From positions 62,001-126,000 of the forward strand of contig JANPBU010000035.1 in assembly GCA_031430595.1 (NCBI GenBank): a DNA stretch of 64,000 bases, read 5' to 3'. Each line of letters starts with the position of its first letter. The stretch's first letter is position 1. Position numbers and translations under genes: made by a program. The notes below the pieces were generated by a model, which ran no database searches, was not told the origin of the DNA, and was given only the letters and a program-made list of their open reading frames with translations. The stretch is from JANNBN01 sp031430595. Lineage in GTDB: Bacteria > Actinomycetota > Acidimicrobiia > Acidimicrobiales > JANYDT01. Below are positions 26,371-35,387 of the stretch, in pieces.

Positions 26371-27420
26371 TCAGTCTGCCAGACCACCCACACTTTGCCG
26401 AGCGGTTGTATATCGAACGTCAGGCGCGCCCTCTTCGTTCTGCGAACCATCACCCAATTCAGCTGCGGACATACCGCGAGATTCGTAAAAACGTCGAGCT
26501 TTTTCGTTGACCTGGAATGTCCAGAGGTCAAATCCGTCAGGCAAAGCACGCCGAGCTGCGGCAAACAAGGCAGACCCAATCCCCCGCCCCTGCCATGCCG
26601 GATCAACGTACAGTTGGTCAAGGCGACCCGACGACACTGCGACAAATCCAACCACCAGATCTGCCGGGGTAACCGCAACAAAGCACTCGTGTTCCTCTAA
26701 CAAGAACTCTGAAACCCATCGACGTACCTCGTTGTCGGTATGGGCCAGTCGCACAACGTTGTTTGGGTACGCCGCCCGAAACGATCGCAAGTACACCTCG
26801 GCGACCGCGCCACCATGACGTAACGGTGAAGCTGAACGTAGCGAAAACGTCGTCAGCGCACCAACTATTCCAGCAAGCCCGGGTTCAGTAAGCGTAAGGG
26901 CTTCCGCCCACGAATACCATCGCACATCTTGACTTTCACCTTCCGGCGGTGAGGGCTCTTCATCTGCCCACATAGCATAGCGAAGGTCGAGATGAAAGTG
27001 CCCGCGCGGGCCATCGTGCGCATCTACATGTATCAACTTCGGCGTGTGGGCGTAATGAACTGCACGCATACCAGTCTCTTCGAACGCCTCACGCATCGCG
27101 GCATCAGAAGCTAACTCGCCAGGGTCAATATGGCCACCCGGTTGAAGCCATATTCCGAGGCGTTTGTGGCGATGCAAACACAGCCCCTTCGGGCCAACCA
27201 AGATCACTGACGCTGTCAGGTGGGTGGTGTCTGCATCTTCATTGCACGGGTCGTTGAGGCGGGCAAGTTCGGTTCGAAACAGATCGCGCGACGCTTGCTC
27301 GCGTTCGTTGACCGGCGGGCGTTCGTTGAAGGAAGCCAAAATCGTTGCAACGAGCGAAACTGCGTTAGGCAAGCCGATGCATCCATCCGTGCTCGTCAGC
27401 TTCACGGCCGTATTGCACAT
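26371..27420 (-). CDS. Nudix hydrolase - GNAT acetyltransferase fusion
   Basis: 349 residues with two catalytic domains. Residues about 60-200 hold a Nudix domain with the box GGHIDPGELASDAAMREAFE followed by ETGM, which hydrolyses nucleoside diphosphate-type bonds. Residues about 210-330 form a GNAT domain with the acetyl-CoA loop VDPAWQGRGIGSALF and the C-terminal NEKARRFYESRG. The ATG at 27420 overlaps ilvE by 56 bp; TTG 27333 is a possible later start, with neither having a clear ribosome site. The substrates of both domains are unknown. Confidence 0.75.
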   Translation of the reverse strand: MCNTAVKLTSTDGCIGLPNAVSLVATILASFNERPPVNEREQASRDLFRTELARLNDPCNEDADTTHLTASVILVGPKGLCLHRHKRLGIWLQPGGHIDPGELASDAAMREAFEETGMRAVHYAHTPKLIHVDAHDGPRGHFHLDLRYAMWADEEPSPPEGESQDVRWYSWAEALTLTEPGLAGIVGALTTFSLRSASPLRHGGAVAEVYLRSFRAAYPNNVVRLAHTDNEVRRWVSEFLLEEHECFVAVTPADLVVGFVAVSSGRLDQLYVDPAWQGRGIGSALFAAARRALPDGFDLWTFQVNEKARRFYESRGMSAAELGDGSQNEEGAPDVRYTTARQSVGGLAD

Positions 27421-28444
27421 CGATCAGCTTTTCGCGAATACGCAGTGTCTGCTCACCCGAACCCGAAGAGGCAACCTCGCCATCAGCCCACACCAAACGA
27501 CCAACCGGGGTAACAACGGCGGCGGTTCCACAGGCAAACACCTCGCGAATCTCACCAGACTCGACGCCGGTCTTCCAATCGTCAAGAGTGACCGGCCGCT
27601 CGACTGGCTGCAAGCCGAGTTCTTTAGCCAACTCAAGAATTGACGACCTCGTAATTCCTTCCAGGATGGTTCCGCTTGTTGGGGGTGTCACCAGGGTTCC
27701 GTCGGCGTAAACAAAGTAGAGATTCATCCCGCCGAGTTCCTCTATGTACTTACGTTCAGCAGCGTCGAGAAACACAACCTGGTCACAGCCTTGTGCGGAA
27801 GCTTCCATTTGAGCGATGAGCCCGGCAGCGTAGTTACCACCACATTTTGCTGCACCGGTACCACCAAGGGCGGCACGGGTGTAGTTAGACGACAGCCAGA
27901 TACTCACTGGTTTCACCCCACCCGCAAAGTAGGGCCCAACGGGTGAACCAATAACCAGGAAGGTCACCTCTTGAGCGGCACGCACACCAAGAAATGCCTC
28001 TGATGCGAACATGAATGGGCGTATATAAAAGCTTTTCTCGCCGCCGCTCGGAACCCACTGCTTATCGACAGTGACAAGTTGTTCAATTGCAGCAACAAAA
28101 TCTTCTTCCGGCAGTTCGGGAAGTGCCAGCCGCTGCGCCGAACGTTTGAAGCGCGCAGCATTGGCAAACGGCCGAAAGGTCCACACCGAATCGTCGGAAT
28201 GCCGGTAAGCCTTCATGCCCTCAAAGATCTCTTGCGCGTAATGCAAGACTGCCGCGGCCGGGTCAAGCATCAACGGGCCGTAAGGAACAACCTCTGGCGT
28301 ATGCCATCCGGTACCGGCAGTCCACGTAATGCGAACCATATGGTCAGAGAAGTGCTTCCCGAAGCCCGGGTCGCTGTGAATCTCGGCAATCCGCTCGGCC
28401 GCAGTGGGGTGAGTCGACGGGGTAAAGGTGAAGTCGAGAGCCAT
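27365..28444 (-). CDS. ilvE: branched-chain amino acid aminotransferase
   Basis: Class IV PLP aminotransferase that interconverts Leu, Ile and Val with their 2-oxo acids. 359 residues, the long actinobacterial/eukaryotic type. Segments: ALDFTFTPSTHPTAAERIAEI at the N-terminus; the PLP-Lys region GTGAAKCGGNYAAGL; ELGGMNLYFV; the C-terminal TSGTILEGITRSSIL and FACGTAAVVTPVG. It is downstream of leuB on the same strand with a 187-bp gap containing inverted repeats, and other leucine genes surround it. Confidence 0.95.
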   Translation of the reverse strand: MALDFTFTPSTHPTAAERIAEIHSDPGFGKHFSDHMVRITWTAGTGWHTPEVVPYGPLMLDPAAAVLHYAQEIFEGMKAYRHSDDSVWTFRPFANAARFKRSAQRLALPELPEEDFVAAIEQLVTVDKQWVPSGGEKSFYIRPFMFASEAFLGVRAAQEVTFLVIGSPVGPYFAGGVKPVSIWLSSNYTRAALGGTGAAKCGGNYAAGLIAQMEASAQGCDQVVFLDAAERKYIEELGGMNLYFVYADGTLVTPPTSGTILEGITRSSILELAKELGLQPVERPVTLDDWKTGVESGEIREVFACGTAAVVTPVGRLVWADGEVASSGSGEQTLRIREKLIDVQYGREADEHGWMHRLA

Positions 28445-28514
28445 AGGTTCAGATTACGACCACTCACCGCCTGATGCGACTCAATTTGAGGCAAACAACA
28501 GCCGGGACCGAGCG

Positions 28515-28619
28515 TGCGCCCACCTCTCATCAATTTCGCGCCCACCTCGAGCCGTTTCGAACTGGAACATGACCGTTTCAAAGCGAAGTGGGCGCGCAAC
28601 CTTGGCGAAGTGGGCGCGG
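28515..28619. repeat. two direct and two inverted copies of GCGCCCAC(C/T)TC
   Basis: Between leuB and ilvE the word GCGCCCACCTC occurs at about 28516 and 28538, and its inverted, one-base variant GAAGTGGGCGC occurs at about 28586 and 28608. Read as a transcript, the two left copies can pair with the two right copies to form a nested long hairpin or a pair of alternative ones. The function is not known; it may be a processing or termination signal or an operator for ilvE. Confidence 0.6.
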
Positions 28620-28631
28620 CCGTCGCCGAAT

Positions 28632-29627
28632 CTAGAGGTTTGCGACGATCCAGTCGCCGATGGCAGCGGTCGGACCGGTTGGCATCGACGAACCGGCCAT
28701 CCGCGAGGCATCGATTGCAACACGAATCTGGTCGGCCGCCACGCTTTCGCCCAGATAGTCGAGCATGAGTGCTGCGCTGATGATCGCAGCCCGGGGATCA
28801 GCCTTGCCGGTTCCGACAATATCGGGGGCCGAACCGTGGACCGGTTCAAACATTGAGGGGCCCGTATGAGCGGGGTTCAGGTTGGCTGAAGATGCCATTC
28901 CAACACCCCCGGAAACCGCTCCGGCAAGGTCGGTCAAAATGTCACCGAACAGATTGTCGGTGACGATTACGTCGTAACGATGGGGCGAGTCGACGAAGTA
29001 AATGCACGCTGCATCGATATGGTTGTACGCAGTACCAACCTGCGGGTACTCGACTGAAACCTCGTTGAAGGTGCGCTGCCAAAGGTCACCCGAGAACTGC
29101 AAGACGTTCGTTTTGTGAACCAGCGTGACGTGCTTACGTTCACGTCCAGATGCCAACTCAAACGCATATCGCACCACACGCTCAACGCCCATGCGGGTAT
29201 TTACGCTGCCCTGGGTAGCAACTTCGTGGGGTGTTCCTTTACGTAACGTGCCACCTTCGCCTGCATACATACCTTCGGTATTTTCGCGAATCACCACGCA
29301 GTCAACGTTGTTCGCCGGAAACAGAAACGGACGCTGGTTCACATACAAATCGAGTTCAAATCGCATCTTCAACAAGAGACCACGCTCAAGCACACCAGGG
29401 GGCACAGACGGTGTGCCGATAGCACCAAGAAAAATGGCGTCGTAGCTTCGAAGCTCGGTCAGGGTGGCATCAGACAACACTTCTCCGGTGGCACCGTATC
29501 GACGCCCACCCAGGTCGTAATCGGTCGTTTCGAGTTGGATGCCGGTTGCGGCGATCACCTTGAGAGCTTCAGCAACGACCTCAGGTCCAATACCGTCACC
29601 ACCCAATACTGCAATCTTGTGTTTCAT
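28632..29627 (-). CDS. leuB: 3-isopropylmalate dehydrogenase
   Basis: NAD-dependent oxidative decarboxylase, the third step of leucine synthesis. 331 residues. Motifs: AVLGGDGIGPEVVAEALKV at the N-terminus, the substrate Arg region VVIRENTEGMYAGEGG, and the metal/NAD region VTDNLFGDILTDLAGAVSGG. The C-terminal NAD-specificity loop is HGSAPDIVGTGKADPRA. ATG 29627 has GGAGG five bases upstream. The upstream region carries the partial motif CTGCCGGTCGGG, also found upstream of leuA. Confidence 0.96.
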   Translation of the reverse strand: MKHKIAVLGGDGIGPEVVAEALKVIAATGIQLETTDYDLGGRRYGATGEVLSDATLTELRSYDAIFLGAIGTPSVPPGVLERGLLLKMRFELDLYVNQRPFLFPANNVDCVVIRENTEGMYAGEGGTLRKGTPHEVATQGSVNTRMGVERVVRYAFELASGRERKHVTLVHKTNVLQFSGDLWQRTFNEVSVEYPQVGTAYNHIDAACIYFVDSPHRYDVIVTDNLFGDILTDLAGAVSGGVGMASSANLNPAHTGPSMFEPVHGSAPDIVGTGKADPRAAIISAALMLDYLGESVAADQIRVAIDASRMAGSSMPTGPTAAIGDWIVANL

Positions 29628-29735
29628 AAAACCTCCGGCGGAAACGATAGGCGATAGCCCGACCGGCAGCCCCCAGCAGTCTTTGGGGGGTTTGGCCGAT
29701 ATCGATGATGCGGCCCGTCTTCGTAGGGTCGCTAC

Positions 29736-30116
29736 GTGAACAACAACGACCTCATCTCCAACAATGCTCCATCAACCGCTTGGCTCTTTCAGGTGAAGGT
29801 GGCGTTCGGCATTTCTGCCGCTTCGTTGCTTACCGGTATCGCCTGGCTTCCACTCGACCCGTGGAAACGGGCCTTTCTCGCCATGGGAACCCTCTTCCTC
29901 GTGAACGCCACGTTTGCCCTGGCCAAAACCCTACGAGACGAACACGAGTCGAAACGAGTACACACCCGCCTCGATGACGCACGGCTGGGGAAACTCCTCG
30001 CCGAGCATGACCCGTTTCGTGACCCGTTGGCGGCCGTCAACCCTGCCCAATGGCAGTCCGGCGTGGCCCACATCCCAACCCTCAACCCGGCCCACATTCC
30101 AACGCCAGTTCGCTAA
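29736..30116 (+). CDS. YiaA/YiaB-type two-helix membrane protein
   Basis: 126 residues with two transmembrane helices. The segment TAWLFQVKVAFGISAASLLTG, then LPLDPWKRAFLAMGTLFLVN and FALAKTLRDEHE, are the conserved features of the yiaA/B domain. The C-terminal 40 residues are soluble and Pro-rich with a short repeat (VAHIPTLNPAHIPT). The function of the family is unknown. It diverges from leuB and precedes greA by 16 bp. Confidence 0.75.
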   Translation: MNNNDLISNNAPSTAWLFQVKVAFGISAASLLTGIAWLPLDPWKRAFLAMGTLFLVNATFALAKTLRDEHESKRVHTRLDDARLGKLLAEHDPFRDPLAAVNPAQWQSGVAHIPTLNPAHIPTPVR

Positions 30117-30132
30117 CCACTACATTGTTCCC

Positions 30133-30594
30133 GTGGCTACAAATCTTTCCCGTGATGCGTTTGACCGTCTTCAGGCCGAATTCACTGACTTATCGACACG
30201 CGGCAAAATCGAGATTGCCCGCCGAATCGAAGCGGCCCGTGAGCTTGGTGACCTGTCTGAAAACGGCGAATATCACGCAGCGAAAGAAGAGCAGGGCAAG
30301 ATGGACGCCCGGATGCGTCAAATTCGAGCCCTACTTGACGACGCTCAGATTGTTGAAAAGGTCGACACGTCGAAGGTGACGCCCGGAGTGCTGGTCGAGA
30401 TTCGTTTCGAGGGCGAAGAAGGTACCGAGACGTACCTTCTTGGATCCATTGAAGAACGTCGCGACAACCTTGAGACTGTCTCTCCACAGTCGCCAATGGG
30501 CGAAGCAATGATGGGAAAGAAGGCCGGTCAAACCGCCGAATACAGCGTTAACGGTCGAACATTGCGCGTTGACATCATCTCGATCTCAGCATGA
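30133..30594 (+). CDS. greA: transcription elongation factor GreA
   Basis: Rescues backtracked RNA polymerase by stimulating transcript cleavage. The N-terminal coiled coil holds the tip acidic residues in GDLSENGEYHAAKEEQG, and the C-terminal FKBP-like domain has SPQSPMGEAMMGKKAGQ. The open frame begins at 29914 but overlaps the YiaA-like gene; GTG 30133 (VATNLSRDAF) gives 153 residues, the family length. No clear ribosome site precedes the GTG, so it may be translated by coupling to the gene before it. Confidence 0.95.
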   Translation: MATNLSRDAFDRLQAEFTDLSTRGKIEIARRIEAARELGDLSENGEYHAAKEEQGKMDARMRQIRALLDDAQIVEKVDTSKVTPGVLVEIRFEGEEGTETYLLGSIEERRDNLETVSPQSPMGEAMMGKKAGQTAEYSVNGRTLRVDIISISA

Positions 30595-30635
30595 CTTCTG
30601 CGTGTGTTTCCGCATGACTACACGGTGATCTCCGA

Positions 30636-32444
30636 GTGATTGGTGGCGGCGACCGCCTCGAACTTTCCCATCGTTCACCCCTCGGCGATCGGCATTCATC
30701 CGCACTTACGGGCTGCGATGGAACGATTGATTGGTGGGCCCCTGTCGGCATAGATCAGCCGGCAACTTTTTTCGCACTCATTGATCCGGGTCGCGGTGGG
30801 GCACTTGGAATAGCAATCGAGAGTGGGGTTACTCAACCGCCCGCTATCGGCCAGCAGCGTTTCCCGTCCAACGCACCCGTGGTCGACACGTTCATCACCG
30901 GAACCGAATCGCTCATCAGAATACGAGACGTCATTGTTGACGGGGTGCTCTACCGCGAAGTCACAGCCCTGCGAGGGCCGGTCAGGATTGAACTCTCGGT
31001 GGTTCCCGGCCATCGATTTGGGCCAGCCCGAAAACATTCGACACTCGGTGATGGTTTTTCGTTTGGTCCAACGTCGGTCAGGGGCCTGGCAACTGACCAA
31101 CCCGCACGCCTTGATACCGGGGAACGCTTGTTGTTGAGTGTTTCGCCAACTGGTCGCGACATGCGCATCACCCTTGACTCGTTTGACAAACGATTACAGA
31201 CACTTGATCGAACATGGCGATCTGAGCTTGAGTGCAACTACGACGGGCGCTTCCGATACGAAGTTCGCGCAGCCCTTCAGCAGTTGTTGTTGCTCACAAG
31301 CCCCACGAATGGGGCACTTTTACGATCGTTTACCACCTCGTTACCGGCTCGCACCGGACACGAGCGCCAGATCGATAGTCGAATGTGCTGGATCGACGAC
31401 GGGGCGCGTTTCGTTGATATTTGCGAACGCCTTGAACGTTTCGATCACGCACATCCCACGCGAAGCTGGTTGGCGGCTGCTATCGATGACCCAACTATTG
31501 GTGCGGCGCTGACCCCGAACGGTGACCCGGTTGCGCCGGTTATCGACCTCGGGTTACCAGGATGGCGCGGCCATCAGCCAGTCGTGAGCGGTCATCGCGG
31601 TGCCGGGGTTGTTGATATTGCGGCACTTGCGGCCACGTCGCTGGTGCTCGATGCGAGACAACACCGTCGAACGTTGACGAAGGTCGCTCATTTTCTTGAA
31701 GCCCACGCTGAGCAACCTGACGGTGGACGATGGGGTGGCCTTGGTCATAAGCACCGATACGTTTCTGCCGCGATCGCAGCACGCGGTGCCCTGAACGCTG
31801 CGGCGAAAACAGAGCGGCGCTTTGATCCACTATCCGAAGATGCAGCGAAATGGCAGGCCGCCGGAAAGCGTTTAGACGCCTGGCTCGCGACGGAGGGGTG
31901 CTTCGGCATCGCTGGCCGAAAAGGTTGGCGCCGAACGAATGAAGACGACACATCGGATGCTCAGTTGTTGCGTTGGATCGTTCAGGTAAGTGGCCGTCCC
32001 GGGCACCTGCATGTCGAGTTTCCGGGTCTTGTCGACGATGAAAGCGCGGAGTCTCGTCAGCGTTCAGAAATCGCCATTAGCCAGACCCTTGCGCAGTTGA
32101 ACGACGCAGGTTTGTTGCATCGCCACCTCAACTACGTTGACGATGGATTTGCGCCTGGCCAACCTTGCGATACGGCTGCTTCCTTTGAGATGGTAACCGT
32201 GTTGGCTGGCCTCGGACGCTGGGAGGAAGCAAACGAACGAATGGAGCGCGCCATTGGATCAACATGCGGAACTTCGTCAGCCCCAACCGGACCAAACGGA
32301 GACCGCCGCTCCGACACCCTTGCATTCGGCGCACCCAGCTTCATCGACGCCCAAAGCGGGTTACATCGCGGCGATCGCCCAAGTGCGCCTGCACTCATTT
32401 CGCTCATAGAAGCCGCCATCGCTCTTGATTCAGGACCCGTCTAA
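30636..32444 (+). CDS. glycoside hydrolase family 15-like protein, active site degenerate
   Basis: 602 residues with the two-domain plan of bacterial GH15 (glucoamylase/trehalase): an N-terminal beta-sandwich starting LGDRHSSALTGCDGTIDWW and FFALIDPGRGGAL, and a C-terminal (alpha/alpha)6 barrel with DSRMCWIDDGARFVDI in the place of the usual YRYCWLRDA. The catalytic-acid region, normally GIWE-RG followed by H-THSK-M-W, reads GRWGGLGHKHRY, so the Glu appears to be replaced by Gly. The protein may be inactive, a binding protein or of altered chemistry. GTG 30636 is the start. No other trehalose gene is near. Confidence 0.7.
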   Translation: MIGGGDRLELSHRSPLGDRHSSALTGCDGTIDWWAPVGIDQPATFFALIDPGRGGALGIAIESGVTQPPAIGQQRFPSNAPVVDTFITGTESLIRIRDVIVDGVLYREVTALRGPVRIELSVVPGHRFGPARKHSTLGDGFSFGPTSVRGLATDQPARLDTGERLLLSVSPTGRDMRITLDSFDKRLQTLDRTWRSELECNYDGRFRYEVRAALQQLLLLTSPTNGALLRSFTTSLPARTGHERQIDSRMCWIDDGARFVDICERLERFDHAHPTRSWLAAAIDDPTIGAALTPNGDPVAPVIDLGLPGWRGHQPVVSGHRGAGVVDIAALAATSLVLDARQHRRTLTKVAHFLEAHAEQPDGGRWGGLGHKHRYVSAAIAARGALNAAAKTERRFDPLSEDAAKWQAAGKRLDAWLATEGCFGIAGRKGWRRTNEDDTSDAQLLRWIVQVSGRPGHLHVEFPGLVDDESAESRQRSEIAISQTLAQLNDAGLLHRHLNYVDDGFAPGQPCDTAASFEMVTVLAGLGRWEEANERMERAIGSTCGTSSAPTGPNGDRRSDTLAFGAPSFIDAQSGLHRGDRPSAPALISLIEAAIALDSGPV

Positions 32445-32481
32445 CGCTCAAGAATCGCTGCGGGCTGGCCGATAGCAATTC

Positions 32482-34659
32482 ATGACAATTCGGTCCGATG
32501 GCACAAGCGAACTCAGTCGCCTCGGAACTCCTCACAAAACAGTCGTTCTGCTGATTGACCGCTGCGGCGTCTTACTTGACGTTTTTCCAGGCGCCGAACA
32601 ATTTTCGCTTCCCGTTGGTGGGCGCACCATGCTTACCGATCTAATCATTCCCGAAGATCGACAGATCGCGACAGATGCGTTCCGTCGAATAGCTGATGGA
32701 TTTGTTGATCGAATTGCCTGCCGAGTACGAATCAACCTTCCAAGCGGTGACATCCGCGTCATTGATGCAACGATCACTGACCCTGAAGGCCACCTTCCGA
32801 CTGAGGGTTTGCTGGTCTCGCTGACGGATGTCACGAGGTCTCAATTCACCAGCGCATTTCGGTGGATTTCGCGCAAAATTGCGATTGCAACCATTGAAGA
32901 GACCGACCAAGTTCTTGACGAGGTACTGCAACGAACACTTGAGGTAACCAAACTCAGCACCGTTTCGGTGTTCTTTGCCGCAGAGGTGGGTCAAGATTTT
33001 GTGCTCACCCTCAGCCGATCGGCGAGCGATCGTGCCTTACCAAACCTTTTCCCCATCGGACCGTTACAACTTTGCTGGCCAATCGTAAAGCAAACTCTCG
33101 TTAGCGAAGTGCCCGTCGTCGCGCTACGGGACCACGATCCGCTTTCTTGGGACGAACTCCATCTTGATGATCTTCCTCCACTTCAGAAAGTCATTTTCGT
33201 TCCGGCGTTGGCCGGTGATGTTGTTGAAGGGGTCATTTCGTTCGGATGCCAACAGGCCGATTGGGAAATGACTCGTAGTACGAGCGATTTCCTGATGACT
33301 GTGGCTGAACTCATTGCAGGTGCCATTGGTCGAAGAAAATCGGCCCTTGCGTTACGAGACCGAGCATTAAAAGACACCCTCACAGGCCTTGCCAATCGAC
33401 GGCTGTTAGTTGACCGCTTGGAAGATTCACTTGAGAAGATTCGACGAACCGGAACTTGGGTTTCGCTGCTCTTCATCGACTGTGACGGATTCAAAGAGGT
33501 GAACGACACGCACGGGCACGAAATAGGCGATGCGCTCTTAGTTGGGATTGCCGAACGCCTACAAACGGTATGTCGAAGCGGCGAACTGATCGCTCGCTTT
33601 GGTGGTGACGAATTCGTCATCATGGTTGAATCAGATCTTCCCGAGGCAGCAGTTGTGGCACTTGGGGAACGGATCGTAGAAAATATTAGTGGCACTTACG
33701 ATTGTGATGGTCATGTCGTTTCGATAACGGTAAGCGTTGGCGTGGCCGTTCATCACGGTGACGACGAACCAATCGATGCGGCAAGTATGTTTCGTCGCGC
33801 TGATGTTGCGATGTACCGAGCAAAACGTCTGGGCAAAGACCGCCTCGAGCTATTCACCGAGGAAATGGAAGCTCACACGAAGAATCGATTCGAGTTGGTG
33901 AGCGATCTTCGAACCGCAGTTCGTCAACAAACCGAATTGGCCCTTTGGTATCAACCGATCGTCACACTCAGCAGTGGTGAGCTCAGCGGGTACGAAGCGC
34001 TAGTTCGCTGGAATCACCCAACTCGCGGTGTGTTGATGCCTGGTGCGTTTATCGAGTTGGCCGAAGAGTCGGGTCTGATCGCCGATCTTGGTTGGACCAT
34101 GATTGATATGGCACTCAACGACTTGGCGACTTGGCGCAGAGATGCGGTGGTGAGTGAAAATTGCACGGTTGCAATCAACCTCTCGGTGCGACACATCATG
34201 GCCGAAGGCTTTCAAGCGAATATACAGTCACTCATTCAGCAGTCGGGGGTTCCGCCTGAACTCATCGAGCTTGAGGTAACCGAAACTGTGTTTGCTGACC
34301 GAATCACGGTGGTGCCTCGTTTGGTGCGGCTTCGAGAACTTGGTATCAAATTGTCGATAGATGATTTCGGCACGGGATACTCATCGCTGTCTTACCTTCG
34401 CGACCTTCCCGTCGACATCTTGAAAATCGACAAATCGTTCGTTGATGGACTTGGATCCAATCCAAAAGATGGTTCACTTGTAGGCACACTTATTAAGCTT
34501 GCTGAACAGCTTGGTCTCGATACGATTGCCGAAGGAATTGAAGAAGCACGCCAGCTCGAGACGCTGAAGTCACTCGGTTGCAGCAGGGGCCAAGGGTATC
34601 TTTTGGGCCGGCCAGCTTCTCGTGTCGTGCAGGGCCAAACCTTCAACTACACCAGCTAG
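32482..34659 (+). CDS. PAS-GAF-GGDEF-EAL cyclic-di-GMP signalling protein
   Basis: 725-residue cytoplasmic protein without transmembrane segments. An N-terminal PAS-like domain (about 20-125) and a GAF-like domain (about 130-285) precede a GGDEF domain with DTLTGLANRR and RFGGDEF (about residue 374) and an EAL domain with YEALVRW (505) and SIDDFGTGYSSL plus AEGIEE. All residues needed for cyclase and phosphodiesterase chemistry appear present, although the inhibitory RxxD site reads RSGE. It can therefore make or break c-di-GMP depending on the sensor input. It ends convergently with the IclR gene. Confidence 0.9.
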   Translation: MTIRSDGTSELSRLGTPHKTVVLLIDRCGVLLDVFPGAEQFSLPVGGRTMLTDLIIPEDRQIATDAFRRIADGFVDRIACRVRINLPSGDIRVIDATITDPEGHLPTEGLLVSLTDVTRSQFTSAFRWISRKIAIATIEETDQVLDEVLQRTLEVTKLSTVSVFFAAEVGQDFVLTLSRSASDRALPNLFPIGPLQLCWPIVKQTLVSEVPVVALRDHDPLSWDELHLDDLPPLQKVIFVPALAGDVVEGVISFGCQQADWEMTRSTSDFLMTVAELIAGAIGRRKSALALRDRALKDTLTGLANRRLLVDRLEDSLEKIRRTGTWVSLLFIDCDGFKEVNDTHGHEIGDALLVGIAERLQTVCRSGELIARFGGDEFVIMVESDLPEAAVVALGERIVENISGTYDCDGHVVSITVSVGVAVHHGDDEPIDAASMFRRADVAMYRAKRLGKDRLELFTEEMEAHTKNRFELVSDLRTAVRQQTELALWYQPIVTLSSGELSGYEALVRWNHPTRGVLMPGAFIELAEESGLIADLGWTMIDMALNDLATWRRDAVVSENCTVAINLSVRHIMAEGFQANIQSLIQQSGVPPELIELEVTETVFADRITVVPRLVRLRELGIKLSIDDFGTGYSSLSYLRDLPVDILKIDKSFVDGLGSNPKDGSLVGTLIKLAEQLGLDTIAEGIEEARQLETLKSLGCSRGQGYLLGRPASRVVQGQTFNYTS

Positions 34660-34682
34660 TCGTTTCTTTGCTTCGGGCAAAA

Positions 34683-35354
34683 TCAATCCCTCCAGCCCAC
34701 CGACCGCTCGATTTCTCGTGCACTAGCCATTACTGATTCGGCGTACTTGTTGCCCGGTCGTTTCGTCGTTCGTTCGATCGGGCCAGAGACCGATACCGCC
34801 GCCCGAATTCTTCCGGATCGGTCAATAATAGGTGCACTTACCGAGGCGACACCGGCTTGACGTTCGCCAACACTTTCAGCCCAGCCAATTTCTCGGATAC
34901 CATCCAGGTCGAGCAACACAGCCCCGGCCGACCCCTTCGTGAGTGGCAGCGTTTCACCAAGCGCAACAATGGTACGCAGACCGTGTGGTGATTCGAGACT
35001 CGCGACGCACACTCGACTGTCACCATTTCGAACATACAACTGCACGCTTTCTTCGGTTGCGTTTCGCAGTTCGGCCAACGCATGGCCAGCTACGTCTTGA
35101 AGCGGAAGGCCGACCGAGGCCCGGTCGCCGAGGGCGACTAGCCGTGCCCCAAGCGACCATCTTGAGCGTTCATCGACCCGCACCAGACCGTGGGTGTGAA
35201 GTGAGGTCAGTAACCGGTGAGCGGTCGCTCGATGGATGCCCGTCGATGTTGCTAACTGGGCCAACGAGACCGACGATGTCGATACGGCCAAAGCATCGAG
35301 CAGCACGACCGCCTTGTCAAGTACACCTACGTCGCTGATACGCTCGTTCAACAC
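34683..35354 (-). CDS. IclR-family regulator of the leuCD operon (LtbR/NdgR-like)
   Basis: 223 residues: an N-terminal winged helix-turn-helix (SLAQLATSTGIHRATAHRLLTSL) and a C-terminal IclR effector domain (APIIDRSGRIRAAVSVSGP). In Corynebacterium (LtbR) and Streptomyces (NdgR/AreB) an IclR protein in the same divergent position controls leuCD, so the assignment rests on family plus position. It starts at GTG 35354, 33 bp from the probable leuC start, and one of the two palindromes there covers its own start codon, which predicts autoregulation. Confidence 0.88.
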   Translation of the reverse strand: MLNERISDVGVLDKAVVLLDALAVSTSSVSLAQLATSTGIHRATAHRLLTSLHTHGLVRVDERSRWSLGARLVALGDRASVGLPLQDVAGHALAELRNATEESVQLYVRNGDSRVCVASLESPHGLRTIVALGETLPLTKGSAGAVLLDLDGIREIGWAESVGERQAGVASVSAPIIDRSGRIRAAVSVSGPIERTTKRPGNKYAESVMASAREIERSVGWRD

Positions 35355-35381
35355 ATGAACACCCTATCTCAGAATGTGAGA
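35346..35381. promoter_or_regulatory. two phased palindromes between iclR and leuC (candidate operator)
   Basis: GTTCA-ACACA-TGAAC (35346-35360) and TCTCA-GAATG-TGAGA (35367-35381). Both are perfect 5-5-5 inverted repeats sharing the core TCA-N5-TGA, and their centres are 21 bp apart, two helical turns. They lie at the IclR start codon and 6 bp before the leuC ATG. This is what a pair of IclR dimers would need to repress or activate both genes. Confidence 0.7.
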
Positions 35382-35387
35382 CGTCCG

